Notes under the pieces: generated by a model
Databases searched by the model: none
Told to the model about the DNA's origin: nothing
The model's input: the letters and a program-made list of their open reading frames with translations, nothing else
NCBI RefSeq assembly: GCF_000182925.2
Contig: NC_026504.1
Coordinates: 3,162,001 to 3,226,000, forward strand
Source: Neurospora crassa OR74A
Taxonomy: Eukaryota; Ascomycota; Sordariomycetes; Sordariales; Sordariaceae
Reading direction: 5' to 3'
Length of the DNA: 64,000 nucleotides
Translations under genes and position numbers: made by a program
Shown here: positions 33,751-43,557 of the stretch, piece by piece
Numbering within the stretch: position 1 is the stretch's first letter
Layout: each line of letters begins with the position of its first letter

Positions 33751-35048
33751 TCAAAGTCCTCCTATTTCAACCACAGGTACCTCACCATTGAACTTCCCTT
33801 CCATCCACTGGCGTATAAGATCTGCAGCGCCAGCGGTCATCATCGTGACCCCAGCTGTCCGTAGGGCAGCATTGAGAGCAGCAGCCCCATAGCCATCTGC
33901 ACCAGCACTTTGCAGAAACGCAAAAAGGCTCCCTGGACTGACGTTACCGATGTAAGAATGGACAGCTGCTGCAATTGAATCTGATGATATGGGAGTAGAG
34001 TGTCAGCGAATCCTGTGAACTGTATAGACTGCGAGCGGACAAAAGATCCACGCTTCAAGCCCCCAAAAACGGGAGTCTACTTACCAGCACGAACTCCTTT
34101 GAAAGTGAATCCCACAGTATCCAACATGGGTTTATAGATCAATTGAGGATATGCGACCATAACAATGCTTGTAACGCCTGCGACGACTAGTAATATGATG
34201 AAGAACGTGGCGGTAGGGTGTTCCGCCGCCCACTTCTGAGCCTGCAGGTTGCAAAGATAGAATGATCAGCTTCAAGCTCAACATATAAGCGTCCACTATC
34301 ATGCAGGGATTTGTTCTCCTACCTTCTCAAATTCGAGCCTGGCGCTCTCCACGAGCTCTTTACTGGTCTCCGCGAGAAAATGGAGGACATTCGTTGCCCA
34401 GTCAAGTACAGTAATGGGGATCTGAAAGTAAGCAAAGTATTTGTCAGTTGATATGAACAAATGTAGAAAGGAATTTCTTCCAGATTGGCAGTTTGATTAA
34501 CCCTACCAGTTCAACAGTCTCGCCATCTTGACCCAAAACCACCTGGGACTTATCCTGAACTACGTTGGAAGTCAACTGAATCGAGACCTGGACAACAAAA
34601 GGTGTTAATTAAGAGAATTTTCTGAGGTTTTATCGGTTTGTTAGAAGCCATTTCTTACATGTTCAGCATGCTTCTTTGCATTGTCGAGAATATCCGCAAG
34701 CGTGTCGGCAGCAATAGGAAGGTTTTGGTTGACCCATTCTCCAGCATCTGCCGAGAACTGGCCAATGTGAACTCTGGTCAGCTGGTATGACGGCAAAGTA
34801 ATTAGCAACTTTGATTTCCAGCAAATATCCTCACCTGCTCTGTGTGTTTCCACGCATCCTCCACTACGCTGCTCACGGCCGCTCCGGCCTGAGGGAGAAA
34901 GTTCTTTGCCCACTGCGATGCATCGGTCGAAATCTAGGGAGGCATCAAAAGTCAGTCAGAAATAGGTCGAACAAACGGAGGAGCGAACCGATAATACCTT
35001 TTCGGTGTTTTGGGCGAGTATATCGCCAAAGAAATCCCAGGGCGCCAT
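33751..35048 (-). CDS. IFI6/IFI27-like protein with three 33-residue exon repeats (array copy 5)
   Basis: Seven exons, starting 35048-34998 (17 codons, MAPWDFFGDILAQNTEK), then 34933-34835 and 34757-34659, each exactly 99 bases. The fourth codes 27 residues, the fifth another 33-residue unit, the sixth (from A-Q-K-W-A-A-E-H-P) the first membrane helix, and the seventh the rest to the stop at 33751. Total 271 residues. The three 33-residue units share a Trp at position 8, a Leu-Pro or Leu-His turn near 13-14, and a charged end such as K-H-T-E-Q or K-H-A-E-H. The domain exon has A-A-A-V-H-S-Y-I-G-N-V-S-P-G-S-L-F-A-F-L-Q-S-A-G, with the phase-1 intron ahead of it. Clearest example of exon-coded repeats in the array. 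Confidence 0.85.
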
Positions 35049-35562
35049 CTTGCTGTCTTGACTGCAAATTGGTGATTGATGCTGGTGGTGAGGTGATCTT
35101 GACAAAAGATAAGAAGTCACGAAGGGCTGCGGGACGTTGTAGGCACCTATCAAGCATTGCAACTGTCCGGGGCGGTACCCCAGCCCATATTATCTGGTTG
35201 ACAACTACAAATCCTGCCCGACGAGGCCCGACAGCGCGGCCCTTGACTGGATCTTACTGTGCCGGTGGGAGCGGGGATGAAGGATGAGCTGTCGGCGGCC
35301 CGCAGCTAGACGGCATTGGCCATTGAATGACAAGTACCACTTTTCACCATTTCGATCTGGGTTTACATACTGTTGTTTTACCTGCTGGTACTGTTGGCGG
35401 GGTTTTTGCATAACCAGAGCTGATCATTCGCAAGAAAGCGCAGTTATGGTCGTGAACACCCGATGTAAATGGTTCAAAGTAACATGGGCATATCATGCAT
35501 TACAAAGTATTGAATGTGATCATCCAACAAAGGACAAAGCGCAAGGAAACCGGTGACGCCCA
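35049..35562. other. Spacer within the array
   Basis: Upstream region of array copy 5 and 3' region of copy 6. Open frames here are antisense shadows or chance. Nothing recognised. Confidence 0.45.
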
Positions 35563-36097
35563 TCATGATCCAGTCTTCCACTTCGACCAAGCGGCAAGCA
35601 CAACACCAACATACACAGTCAAAAGTCCAGCAACCGTCAATACGTCGGCAATCACCTTTGCTCCATATCCGCCCATTCCGGCACTCTGTAAAATGGCAAA
35701 AATGCTTCCTGAGACTACGATCCGCAAAAGGGACTGAACCTTCGCTGCAATGGATCCTAAGAAAGAATGGGTAATGTGTCAGCGAGCTTGTAAACTCAAA
35801 TGGCACTGGTGATACTGGAAAGGAGGATTCATTTACCTGCAACAATTCCAATCTTGCCGAACCCAAGTATCATCAACAAAGGGGAGACAACGAATTGAAG
35901 AAGTAATATAAGTGTACCGGCGAGGATGATGTAACCTTCTAATCCAAGTTCTTCTGGAAGCTCAGGGAGGAACATAGGTGGCCATCCAAGTCCTTCTGGT
36001 AGCTCGGGTAGGAACATAGGTGGCTGATGAAGAAGCCGTGAATTAGCAAGGAAGAAGCTTGTTACGACAAGAACAGCAGATCAGTACCACATACCAT
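35563..36097 (-). CDS. Minimal IFI6/IFI27-like protein with a 14-residue tandem repeat (array copy 6)
   Basis: Three exons: 36097-36095 (the start codon alone), 36023-35837 and 35756-35563 (127 residues). After the Met, two tandem 14-residue units begin P-P-M-F-L-P-E-L-P-E and differ at only a few places. Then comes a helix Y-I-I-L-A-G-T-L-I-L-L-L-Q-F-V-V, M-I-L-G-F-G-K-I-G-I-V-A-G, the phase-1 intron, G-S-I-A-A-K-V-Q, a more divergent V-V-S-G-S-I-F-A-I-L-Q-S-A-G-M-G-G-Y-G, and a last helix. The tail is only seven residues. The ATG followed at once by GTATGT is required because no other in-frame Met precedes exon 2 material; internal Mets in the repeat are alternatives. Confidence 0.78.
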
Positions 36098-36490
36098 TTT
36101 AGCTTCCGCTCAAGAGGAAAAGATTGTCAGGCTAGAACTGAGAAGTAGGTTGGCTTAAGTTTGTGGAGTTGAAAAATGACATTGAGTGTTAACAGGAAGT
36201 GGCTCATAGGCGATGGGAGTGGGGAGACAAGGACGGAAGCTTGAAAGGCTTATATGTATCGGATGTCAAGATATACGATGGATCAAGTGCCTTCAAGAGG
36301 GAGCCGAATGATTACACTCTGCCTTGCCTTTTCGATATGCAAAATCGCTGACAAAATAGGCGCCGACCAGAACCCGCTAGGCCTATGCAGACGGCCAACA
36401 GCCATGTCAGGGTGTGATGGTGCCCAAATGCACCCCCACATGATTGTGTGGGAGGCCGGGGCTAAACCGGCCACGTTCCAGCCGTTTAAA
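36098..36490. other. Spacer within the array, with a hairpin
   Basis: Upstream region of copy 6 and 3' region of copy 7. A strong inverted repeat GGCCGG/CCGGCC lies near 36453-36472, just downstream of copy 7; function unknown. Confidence 0.5.
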
Positions 36491-37426
36491 TCACAGTTTC
36501 GCCTTTAGGGGATGACGCTCTCCTGTACTCGGCCTCATGATACCCAAACCTGTACGAACGCAAGCAGCGGTACCCAGGACACCGGTATAAACCCAAGGAG
36601 CAAGAGTGAAAGCACCCATTCCACCCATGGTTTGGCTCTGGATGTATGCAAAAGTGCTTCCTTTTGTTACGTTTCCGATCCAGGATTGCCATGCACTTGC
36701 GATAGTATCTGGCAGCAGTGGATCTTGCGTTAGCACTGGCGGACAACAGTTTCATGTAAACAGCTGCAAACTTACTTTTTGATACACCTTTAGAAGCGAA
36801 ACCGATGGCGTAGGGAAACAAGACAATCAGGACACCTGATACAACAAGTACGAGAAGTGCAGCCTCAAGAGGATGTTCGGCAGCCCATACTCGAGCCTTT
36901 TTGGGAGAACATGATAGATTAGAAACACACCGCAGAACTTGATTCATGGAAGAGTTGCTGCATACCTCCTCATACTGCTTTCTGATGTTCTCTGTGAGCA
37001 CTCCAGCAGACTCGAGCCAGGGAAGAACCAACGTAGACCAATCCTGGGGGGTAATTGGTGCCTGTTTGATGAAATAATTAGCCGTGAACCGTACTGAAGT
37101 GGTGGCATGAGACTGATGTATGTTCTGTAAAACTATCATACCGGCTTCCCATCTGCTCCTTCTTTACCCACGCCTAGAGGTAGCTGATCGTTCGACAACT
37201 TTGGGATATCGGCACCGTGAAAGACTGAGGAGAAGGGGACCTGGAATCACGATTTGTCAGTAAGCCAGTGTGTGTCCATGTATTTTGTACTCGGGAATTT
37301 GATTGCGTCGCGTAAATATACCTTGCTTGCATGCTTCTTAGCATCTTCGATGATTCTCATAAGTCTGGCGGGGGAGATAGGGGGCGTGCAAGAAACCCAT
37401 TTTCCAGCATGGACCTTAACCGTCAT
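36491..37426 (-). CDS. IFI6/IFI27-like protein with helical exon units (array copy 7)
   Basis: Five exons: 37426-37322 (35 codons), 37240-37142 (33), 37061-36966 (32), 36896-36776 and 36708-36491, total 212 residues. Exon 1 has a Trp at position 10 and ends D-A-K-K-H-A-S-K; exon 3 has a Trp at 8 and ends I-R-K-Q-Y-E-E; both fit the helix unit of its neighbours. Exon 2 is 99 bases but its sequence (L-P-L-G-V-G-K-E-G-A-D-G-K-P) does not look like the unit, more like the linker exon of copy 5. Exon 4 opens A-R-V-W-A-A-E-H-P. Exon 5 has W-I-G-N-V-T-K-G-S-T-F-A-Y-I-Q-S-Q-T-M-G-G. The phase-1 junction codon is Asn here instead of Gly. All phases close. Confidence 0.8.
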
Positions 37427-37901
37427 GTTGTCGCCTAATCAATTTGGTAATGTGCAATCAAAACTCTTTACACATTCGGGGGTGAGTTATCGCGGCTTCC
37501 GCAGATCAAAAGGGCCGTAGAGTGTAGTAGGTGTTGAAGCTTCTTCTATTGTGTTTGATGTGTTGAAAAGTGTGGTTGGTCACCCGTATAAATATAAATT
37601 ATGTACAGTCCTTGCAGCCTAACTTGGTACATTCTGCGAGGGGTAGCATAGGTAACTAATGATCTTTGCCGGCGCTTGCAGGGCACGCCAATGACAACTG
37701 TCAGGCAGTGTAGATAACGCGAGAAGCCCGTTTCTGCAGATGCTACTTTTTGGGGGCCAACCACGGATTGGCGAAATTCGTTGACAGTCCATGAGAACCG
37801 AAGCGGCAACCGGGTAACTCATTCGGAACTAAAGACAATGGGGAAAGAAATGTAAGGGAACTAAGTGGAGGTGGAGAGGACCGGAATTCATCTCGAAGAA
37901 G

Positions 37902-37940
<39 letters not shown>

Positions 37941-38059
37941 GACTAGACTGCCTCCTGCCTTGAAGTTGATAGCGAGGGAAATTGGCAGGGCCGAGACGGC
38001 AATTGTGGATGGAAGTGCCTGCCAACCTTTACATAATTCCTCCTTCAGAATTCACTCAG
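37427..38059. other. Spacer within the array
   Basis: Upstream region of copy 7 and 3' region of copy 8. Holds the long A-run listed separately. No gene seen. Confidence 0.5.
37902..37939 (+). repeat. 38-base poly-A run
   Basis: Thirty-eight uninterrupted As on the plus strand, by far the longest homopolymer in the window. It lies about 120 bases past the 3' end of array copy 8. I see no retroelement coding sequence or target-site duplication beside it. Confidence 0.9.
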
Positions 38060-39380
38060 CTATACCAACCATGCCATAAACCCGACCAGGCTTTCAAGAG
38101 AAAGTGCAAACGCTGCGACTGTCAACAAGGTACCGATCGCGCCGTTTCCCTTTTCTTTCCGGGTTGCCCCAGCGTCAGAATCCAAAGATGCCACAACTGA
38201 ACGTGGCTGCGATGCCTGAGCAGTACCTGATTTTGCAGTCAGACCATAGTCGGCAGCTTTACCGGTACGCAAGCCAGCAGCACCGAGGATGGGACCGATA
38301 AGCAGCTTGGGAAGTGGTATACCAAAACCTTCGGCGACCATAGTCAGGCTAGCGGTGCCTATTACACGTATGATCCGCCGTTCGGCTGGGGAGGCCTGAG
38401 TCAAAACAGAATTAGTATTTTCTGCGGGAATGAGCTGCAATGAAACCACTCCTACCTGCTCATAATGCCGTCCCGCGTTCTTTGTAACTTCCGCAGCGTT
38501 GTGAGCTAACCCGCTCGCAGCAGGAACGAAGTTGTGGGTAGTCCAGTGGGCGACAACTCCGGAGATCTGAAAGGCTGTCAGCAGATGATACGGAATGACA
38601 TGACGCAGGGCGTTCTGTCGTTGGCGTTCTTATAGAGAAAGAATCCCTACCTGCTCGGCATGGTCCTTGGTGTTCATGGCAAGGCCAACAACGGCGGGAG
38701 CCACCTGTTCAGCATGCTTCTGTGCTTCCATTGCAAGACCGACAGCACGAGGAGCAACCTCCTGGGCGCCCCATTCAACGACATGGCCAGATATCTAAAA
38801 TAAGTATGGAGTTACGGTCAGCGCCAGCAATGGAATGCAAGTGGAAAGCACCATATACCGTACCTCTTCGGCATGTTGTTTGGCGTTCATGGCAAGGCCG
38901 ACGACAGCGGGAGCCACGTGCTCAGCATGCTTCTGTGCCTCCATTGCCAAACCGACAGCACGAGGAGCAACCTCCTTTGCACCCCATTCCGCGACCTAAC
39001 CCAAAGATCAGAGATGGGATGTCAGCACGGGTTCCACTTGAGACGAACCATAAACAAGGGAAGTGCGAGGCCATTAAGCCTGACAACCTAATTTATCAAT
39101 CACTTACCTGCTCAGCATGCTTCTGCGCTTCCATCGCAAGGCCGACCGCACGAGGAGCAACTTCGGCAGCTGCCCATTCCGCAGCCTGACCGCCAATCTG
39201 GAATTGCATCCATGGTTAGCGAATATGGTAAACGCCTTTTTTTTTTTTTTTCCTCTTCCATGTTCGTAGTATTTGTCCACCAACCTGCTCGGCATGTTCT
39301 TTGGCGTTCATCGCAAGACCAACCACAGCTGGGGCAACGGTGCTCGCGCCCCATTCCGCGATATGACCCCAGAACGCCAT
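38060..39380 (-). CDS. Repeat-expanded member of the array family (array copy 8)
   Basis: Six exons: 39380-39285, 39197-39108, 38995-38864, 38794-38651, 38566-38456 and 38395-38060 (302 residues). Exons 1-5 are all phase 0 and coded from the same helix unit. Typical stretches are A-E-W-G-A, then V-A-P-R-A-V-G-L-A-M-E-A-Q-K-H-A-E-Q or V-A-P-A-V-V-G-L-A-M-N-A-K-x-H-A-E. Exons 3 and 4 each hold two units fused without an intron. The last exon is only loosely IFI6/27-like: a hydrophobic L-P-K-L-L-I-G-P-I-L-G-A-A-G-L and a final helix, with no I-G-N-V segment and a longer hydrophilic insert. It may have lost or changed the membrane domain while expanding the repeats. Confidence 0.78.
38660..39190 (-). 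repeat. Near-identical coding repeats inside array copy 8
   Basis: Units coding V-A-P-R-A-V-G-L-A-M-E-A-Q-K-H-A-E recur three times (exons 2, 3 and 4), and units coding V-A-P-A-V-V-G-L-A-M-N recur three times (exons 1, 3 and 4). The DNA is nearly as similar as the protein, with few silent changes, which suggests recent duplication or gene conversion. Confidence 0.8.
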
Positions 39381-39984
39381 CGCTTTGGTGTTTTCTGGTG
39401 TTGACAAAGGGTTTCCGTCTCTCGTGAATTGGGATAAATAATAGGTAATCCGCGACCGTCAGTCCCCGTTCAGATGGATGAGGGGTAGAGAATCTGACGA
39501 CTGTTGTTGTTTCCGTTTGCTTTCTCGGGTTTTTCTTCAGCTCTTGAAGAGGGGTGCTGCAGGACCGGGGGTCTGGAGCTGCGTGAGGCCCACAGAGTGA
39601 TAAGTGAATGGTACGGTGCGTTCGCTTGTCGACAAATCAACGACTGAGCAGTATGTATTTGAATGCAAAGGGACATATACGGCTATCAGCCGGGAATATG
39701 TCGACGTTTGTTCCAAGATGATGACGAGGGAATTTGTCAGGAGTTGCAACTTCCGATGGCTAATACTTCAAAACACTAGTCATTGGTTTGGCAATTGCTG
39801 GAAGATACCATCTCGATCAGCGGTAGAGACTGACAAACCAGGAACAGGCCGTATATCCCTTCTACTTCCGTGATATACACGGTACGAAAATGAACATCGG
39901 GTTGGGAGTGCGGTACCCTCAATGTATTCAAGGATAGATACCATCGTCCTTCATCAAACCACCAAAACGTCGATCATCCGATCC
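39381..39984. other. Spacer within the array
   Basis: Upstream region of copy 8 and 3' region of copy 9. Nothing recognised. Confidence 0.45.
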
Positions 39985-40486
39985 CTAAAAAGGCCAGAAA
40001 ATGGCACAAATGAGTGGGAGGACAAAAATCGCAAATCCAAAGACCAGTCCCGCCATTTTTGTCATGATCGTGAAGAACCCTGCGCAGGTCGCCCCGATAC
40101 TTTGGAAAATTGCAAACCAACTACCGGCGACGACATTCCCAATCATGGAGTGAATCCAGGCCGCAAAAGATCCTATAGTGAGTGGCATGACAGCGTTAGA
40201 GCTTGCTTGATCTTCACAGACCCTGCAAAGAGGTTGTACGAACCGGCCCTGACACCAATTTCTGTCCATCCGAGAAGGGATAGAACACAGCCCATTCTAG
40301 AGACTCTATGAAGGCTATATAAGGGAAAGAATTAGTCCTTCGTTGAATACATGAGCAATATGCGTACTCCGTGTAGGATCGTACACACCTTTCGGGTTTC
40401 GAGTATTTTGGATGGTTTGGAAGATAATTGGGGAGGCGATGCGCGTGGAGAGAAAGTTGAGGGAGGTTGCCACTGGCATGAAGCAT
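39985..40486 (-). CDS. Short IFI6/IFI27-like protein (array copy 9)
   Basis: Three exons: 40486-40389, 40305-40244 and 40172-39985 (115 residues). The first exon (M-L-H-A-S-G-N-L-P-Q-L-S) has no similarity to the other leaders. Exon 2 joins as R-V-S-R-M-G-C-V-L-S-L-L-G-W-T-E-I-G-V-R-A-G, the usual start of the second half of the domain. After the phase-1 intron comes G-S-F-A-A-W-I-H-S-M-I-G-N-V-V-A-G-S-W-F-A. The chain ends with a hydrophobic helix and no charged tail. The first membrane helix seen in other copies is missing, so this is a shortened member or the 5' exon is misread. Phases close at both introns. Confidence 0.62.
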
Positions 40487-40944
40487 GAAAGCTGGAATTG
40501 CTTGTTTATGTTAAAATCATCTGCTGGCCTTCAACTTCTCGTAGGCCTCATTCCATTAGGGCTGTAGTAAGCAAACGACGAAAGCCGTCGACGCAATGAC
40601 TAACGTCATGATCCTTTCCGAAGCTAGATGCATGTTCCCGATGAAGCGAGAGCATTTTCCTGGGAACTGGCTCATGAAGTGACAAAACAGATGGCGAGAT
40701 AGAAACACCGAGGGTTTCCCAGGTATAGCCAGTATAGCCAAAAGTACGGCTGCTTCAATAACTCGACTTCCCGGGAGAGATACGCCTACTCAAAGTGATA
40801 ACGAGCAAGGGCTGACTCAATGCGGACCAGAAAATGACAGAGACCGATTATGTTATGACATTCTTGAATCCGACCCACGCAACAAATTTCCAAACTAGCA
40901 TGTTAATACGGTCGACACTTGTCTGATGATGTTTTATCTTCTCC
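40487..40944. other. Spacer within the array
   Basis: Upstream region of copy 9 and 3' region of copy 10. A 61-codon minus-strand frame with a hydrophobic end occurs at 40556-40741, without other support. Confidence 0.4.
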
Positions 40945-41384
40945 TCAAATCTCGTCCCTTCCGCAACCCGACATCAGACACTCGGCACTGGAGATGCCAG
41001 TGACGAGCAATCCGCCACCTTGAACAACTCCGTTGACAATTGCGGCACCATATCCGCCCATTGCAGCGCTCTGCGCAATGGCAAAGGGACTGCCAGCGAC
41101 AACATTGCCGATTACGCCCTGAGCTATGGCTGCAGCAGAGCCTGCTTTGTATCAGCACTTGATCTCCGACCACAACGGCTTAGATTGCGCTTCGTATGTA
41201 GGTGACACTGACCAGCAACAGGCCCCGCAGCACCGAATCCCAATACGGCGAGAATGGGTGCGGTAACTATCGCGGGTGCAGCGACAGCGGCTAGCCCAGC
41301 AACGACAGGAATCAAAGGAATCTTGAGGGCATGGTCAGCTCTGGCAGAAGCAGGGAAGGGAGTAAAAAGGCAGCAGTGTACCAT
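40945..41384 (-). CDS. Minimal IFI6/IFI27-like protein (array copy 10)
   Basis: Three exons: 41384-41382 (start codon only), 41321-41213 and 41141-40945 (102 residues). The product is almost only the domain: M-I-P-L-I-P-V-V-A-G-L-A-A-V-A-A-P-A-I-V, L-A-V-L-G-F-G-A-A-G-P-V-A-G, the phase-1 intron, G-S-A-A-A-I-A-Q-G-V-I-G-N-V-V-A-G-S-P-F-A-I-A-Q-S-A-A-M-G-G-Y-G. It is closest in size to animal IFI27/IFI6. Like copy 6, ATG is followed at once by a GT donor. The intron 1 acceptor ends C-A-A-G, a little unusual. Last gene at the right edge of the array. Confidence 0.75.
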
Positions 41385-42759
41385 CTTGAGAAGGGTTTTG
41401 TGCAGTGTTGAGTACGTTAAGCTTTTCTTTCGGTTTTTCTGGAATAGAGGCAGGATAAACCGGCGACTTTGGGATGATTCAAGTTGCCGTTGTTCATCTT
41501 AGGACCTGGATACTTGAGTCTTGCGCGGGAATTTATAGAGAGTCAGTTCTGTGACACCACTTGGTGTCTTCCTACATAATTGTTGTACATATGATGCAGC
41601 TAAAGTCAATCTTCGTTTTCACGAACAAAATCGTTTACATACAGACGGAAACATGAGAGGCCTGCCGAAACGTAGAGAAAGGTTACTGGTGTCGCTGTTC
41701 GTAGGCAAACGCTGTACGCATGTTGAGGCCTGGGTATAAGTTGTCGATGTGTCGGCCGCGTGATGGCAACCTGGAAGAATGCTTGGTGTTTCGATTGGTG
41801 ACGATGTTGGTACCTGCAGCGCAAACGCGAGATTCAACCGTCCTCTGCCGGCTCCTGCTCCCGGGAGTACCTACTTAAAGTAACTGTGGTTGCGAGCCAA
41901 AGTAAAACCCTTTGTCAAGTACCGAGCATGACCCACCACAAGCAAAGCTTCGTGGCTTTGTATAGGGCACTGTGTGATCAGCGATCGCGAGCAACCTGGC
42001 CCACGGGTTTTGGTTACCCTGCTCACCGTATCGGGTGTGTGCATAGTGCAGTAGTAATGAGTCTCGGGTGTGTAGCCGCTCACGGGAAGTCAGCCAGGGG
42101 CAAGCGACGCTGGCACGGCCGGGAATGTGGTTGACAGAGGTCTCGAATGTCGTTGATGGCTTCGAGTCAATGTCGCGTCCCAAACAGCTGGGCAGGATGA
42201 AGAATACAAACACCCAAATCCGGACTCTGTGGTTCACTCTGTTGATGAAGAAAGGCGTGCTCGGTGTCTCACGTGATGCAGGCATTGTTGATGCTTCTCG
42301 CTTGTGAAAATGCCAAGAACATCATCGACATCTGATTTAGGGTTTTCCGGGGTTGTGTTGGCAAGGCATGCGGAGTCGATGACACCCGGAGAGGCATTCC
42401 GGAGCTCAGTCCTAGGGACATTCGCCTCGACTCCCGCCTTGGTAACCCCACCTGACCATCACCAAGGATCTCTTTCCTGGTTGAGCGCAAACAAAGAACA
42501 GCTTGGACTTGGTCCGGAAGTTGTGTAATGATGATTGCCCCTGAAGTGAGGAACGAATAGTGGTGGGCCATTGATTCTCGGATGGGGACCAAAGAACAAT
42601 TATAAGTCTTGTTCGGACGCCCTTCATCTTTTGGACTCGCCATCCAACCCTCATTAACCATCCGGTTCATATCTCAGGATCCCACGTCCCAGACACATCC
42701 TTAACAACCCATCCGATAACGCGGCACTGTCGACCAGGTTCTTCCAACTTATACAAACC
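41385..42759. other. Right flank of the array
   Basis: Upstream region of array copy 10. Several overlapping frames (for example 41875-42285 and 42269-42670, minus) have no recognisable domain. Nothing called. Confidence 0.4.
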
Positions 42760-42909
42760 ATGAATCTGGAGAGCTACTCACGACTCATTTCCTCCGACCA
42801 AGACGAAGACGTCAAGGCAGAGAATAGGGCTTGCACAACGCTATTGTCGCTCTTGATGCTTGTTGGGATCCTTACGTTGGGCGCAACGATGTGGCATGGG
42901 AACAGTTAA
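42760..42909 (+). CDS. Possible 49-residue tail-anchored membrane microprotein
   Basis: A 50-codon frame starting MNLESYSRLISSDQDEDVKA. An acidic 30-residue head is followed by one hydrophobic segment (T-T-L-L-S-L-L-M-L-V-G-I-L-T-L-G-A) and a short tail, W-H-G-N-S. The context ACCATGAAT is good. The layout fits a tail-anchored or single-pass protein. I know no homologue, and at this length chance is possible. Confidence 0.4.
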   Translation: MNLESYSRLISSDQDEDVKAENRACTTLLSLLMLVGILTLGATMWHGNS

Positions 42910-43557
42910 AGAACTGAAACCTGCGTAACATCTTCGGTAGGTAGTCAATCCGCGAACACTGTCAATTCATGCGATATCAGTCGTCCTAACGAGTGGAAGG
43001 TCCAGATTCGATGACCAGCGACAGCGACAGCGGACAGGACTGGATGGCCGATCGGTGGGTGGGTGACGTCGAATGGGAGTTCTCTGGTCATAAGTTGAAG
43101 GACGGCCGATGAGGCATGCGATGACAGGATTATACGTTGGATTCCGAATGACGGACAAGTTGATACCCGAATTTGTTGGATTGGATGGTCGAGGACAATC
43201 ATCGACGGGATTGCTGGAGGACGATGGCGTTTTTGGAGTTTTTCGAGGTTGAACAGCCCTGCGCTGACAGCGTCAGTGGACTTTGGCTTTTGACGGAGTT
43301 TTTAGCGGGCTCCATTTGCTGCATGCCAGGGCACCAATGCGGGGAAGTGGATTGATCCATAGCACAGGACTTGGCGTTTTAGGTGGGGCACCTTGACATT
43401 AGCATGTGCAGACCGCCTTTGGCAGAATCAACAACGCTCCACTAAAATTTTCTCGGACTTTGCGTGCTGTGCACATGTCGGGTCGAATCTGCGAGTTTCC
43501 TTGCTGCCGTCGAATCCTCGATTTTGGATCGCATCAGTCACCATCTCCACATCCACC
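42910..43557. other. Promoter and leader of esf1
   Basis: No gene seen. The frame continuing upstream of the esf1 start to 43393 is read as leader because family similarity begins at the chosen Met. Confidence 0.5.

Noticed and set aside
36453-36472. GC-rich hairpin considered as an RNA gene or terminator
   Set aside because: No T-run follows on either strand and no tRNA or snoRNA boxes are visible; noted only in the spacer entry.
37902-37939. Poly-A run as a LINE or SINE tail
   Set aside because: No reverse transcriptase, tRNA-like head or target-site duplication is visible next to it.
38660-39190. Regularly spaced near-identical repeats that might suggest a CRISPR-like array
   Set aside because: The repeats are in-frame protein-coding units split by introns in a fungal gene; spacers are not unique non-coding DNA.
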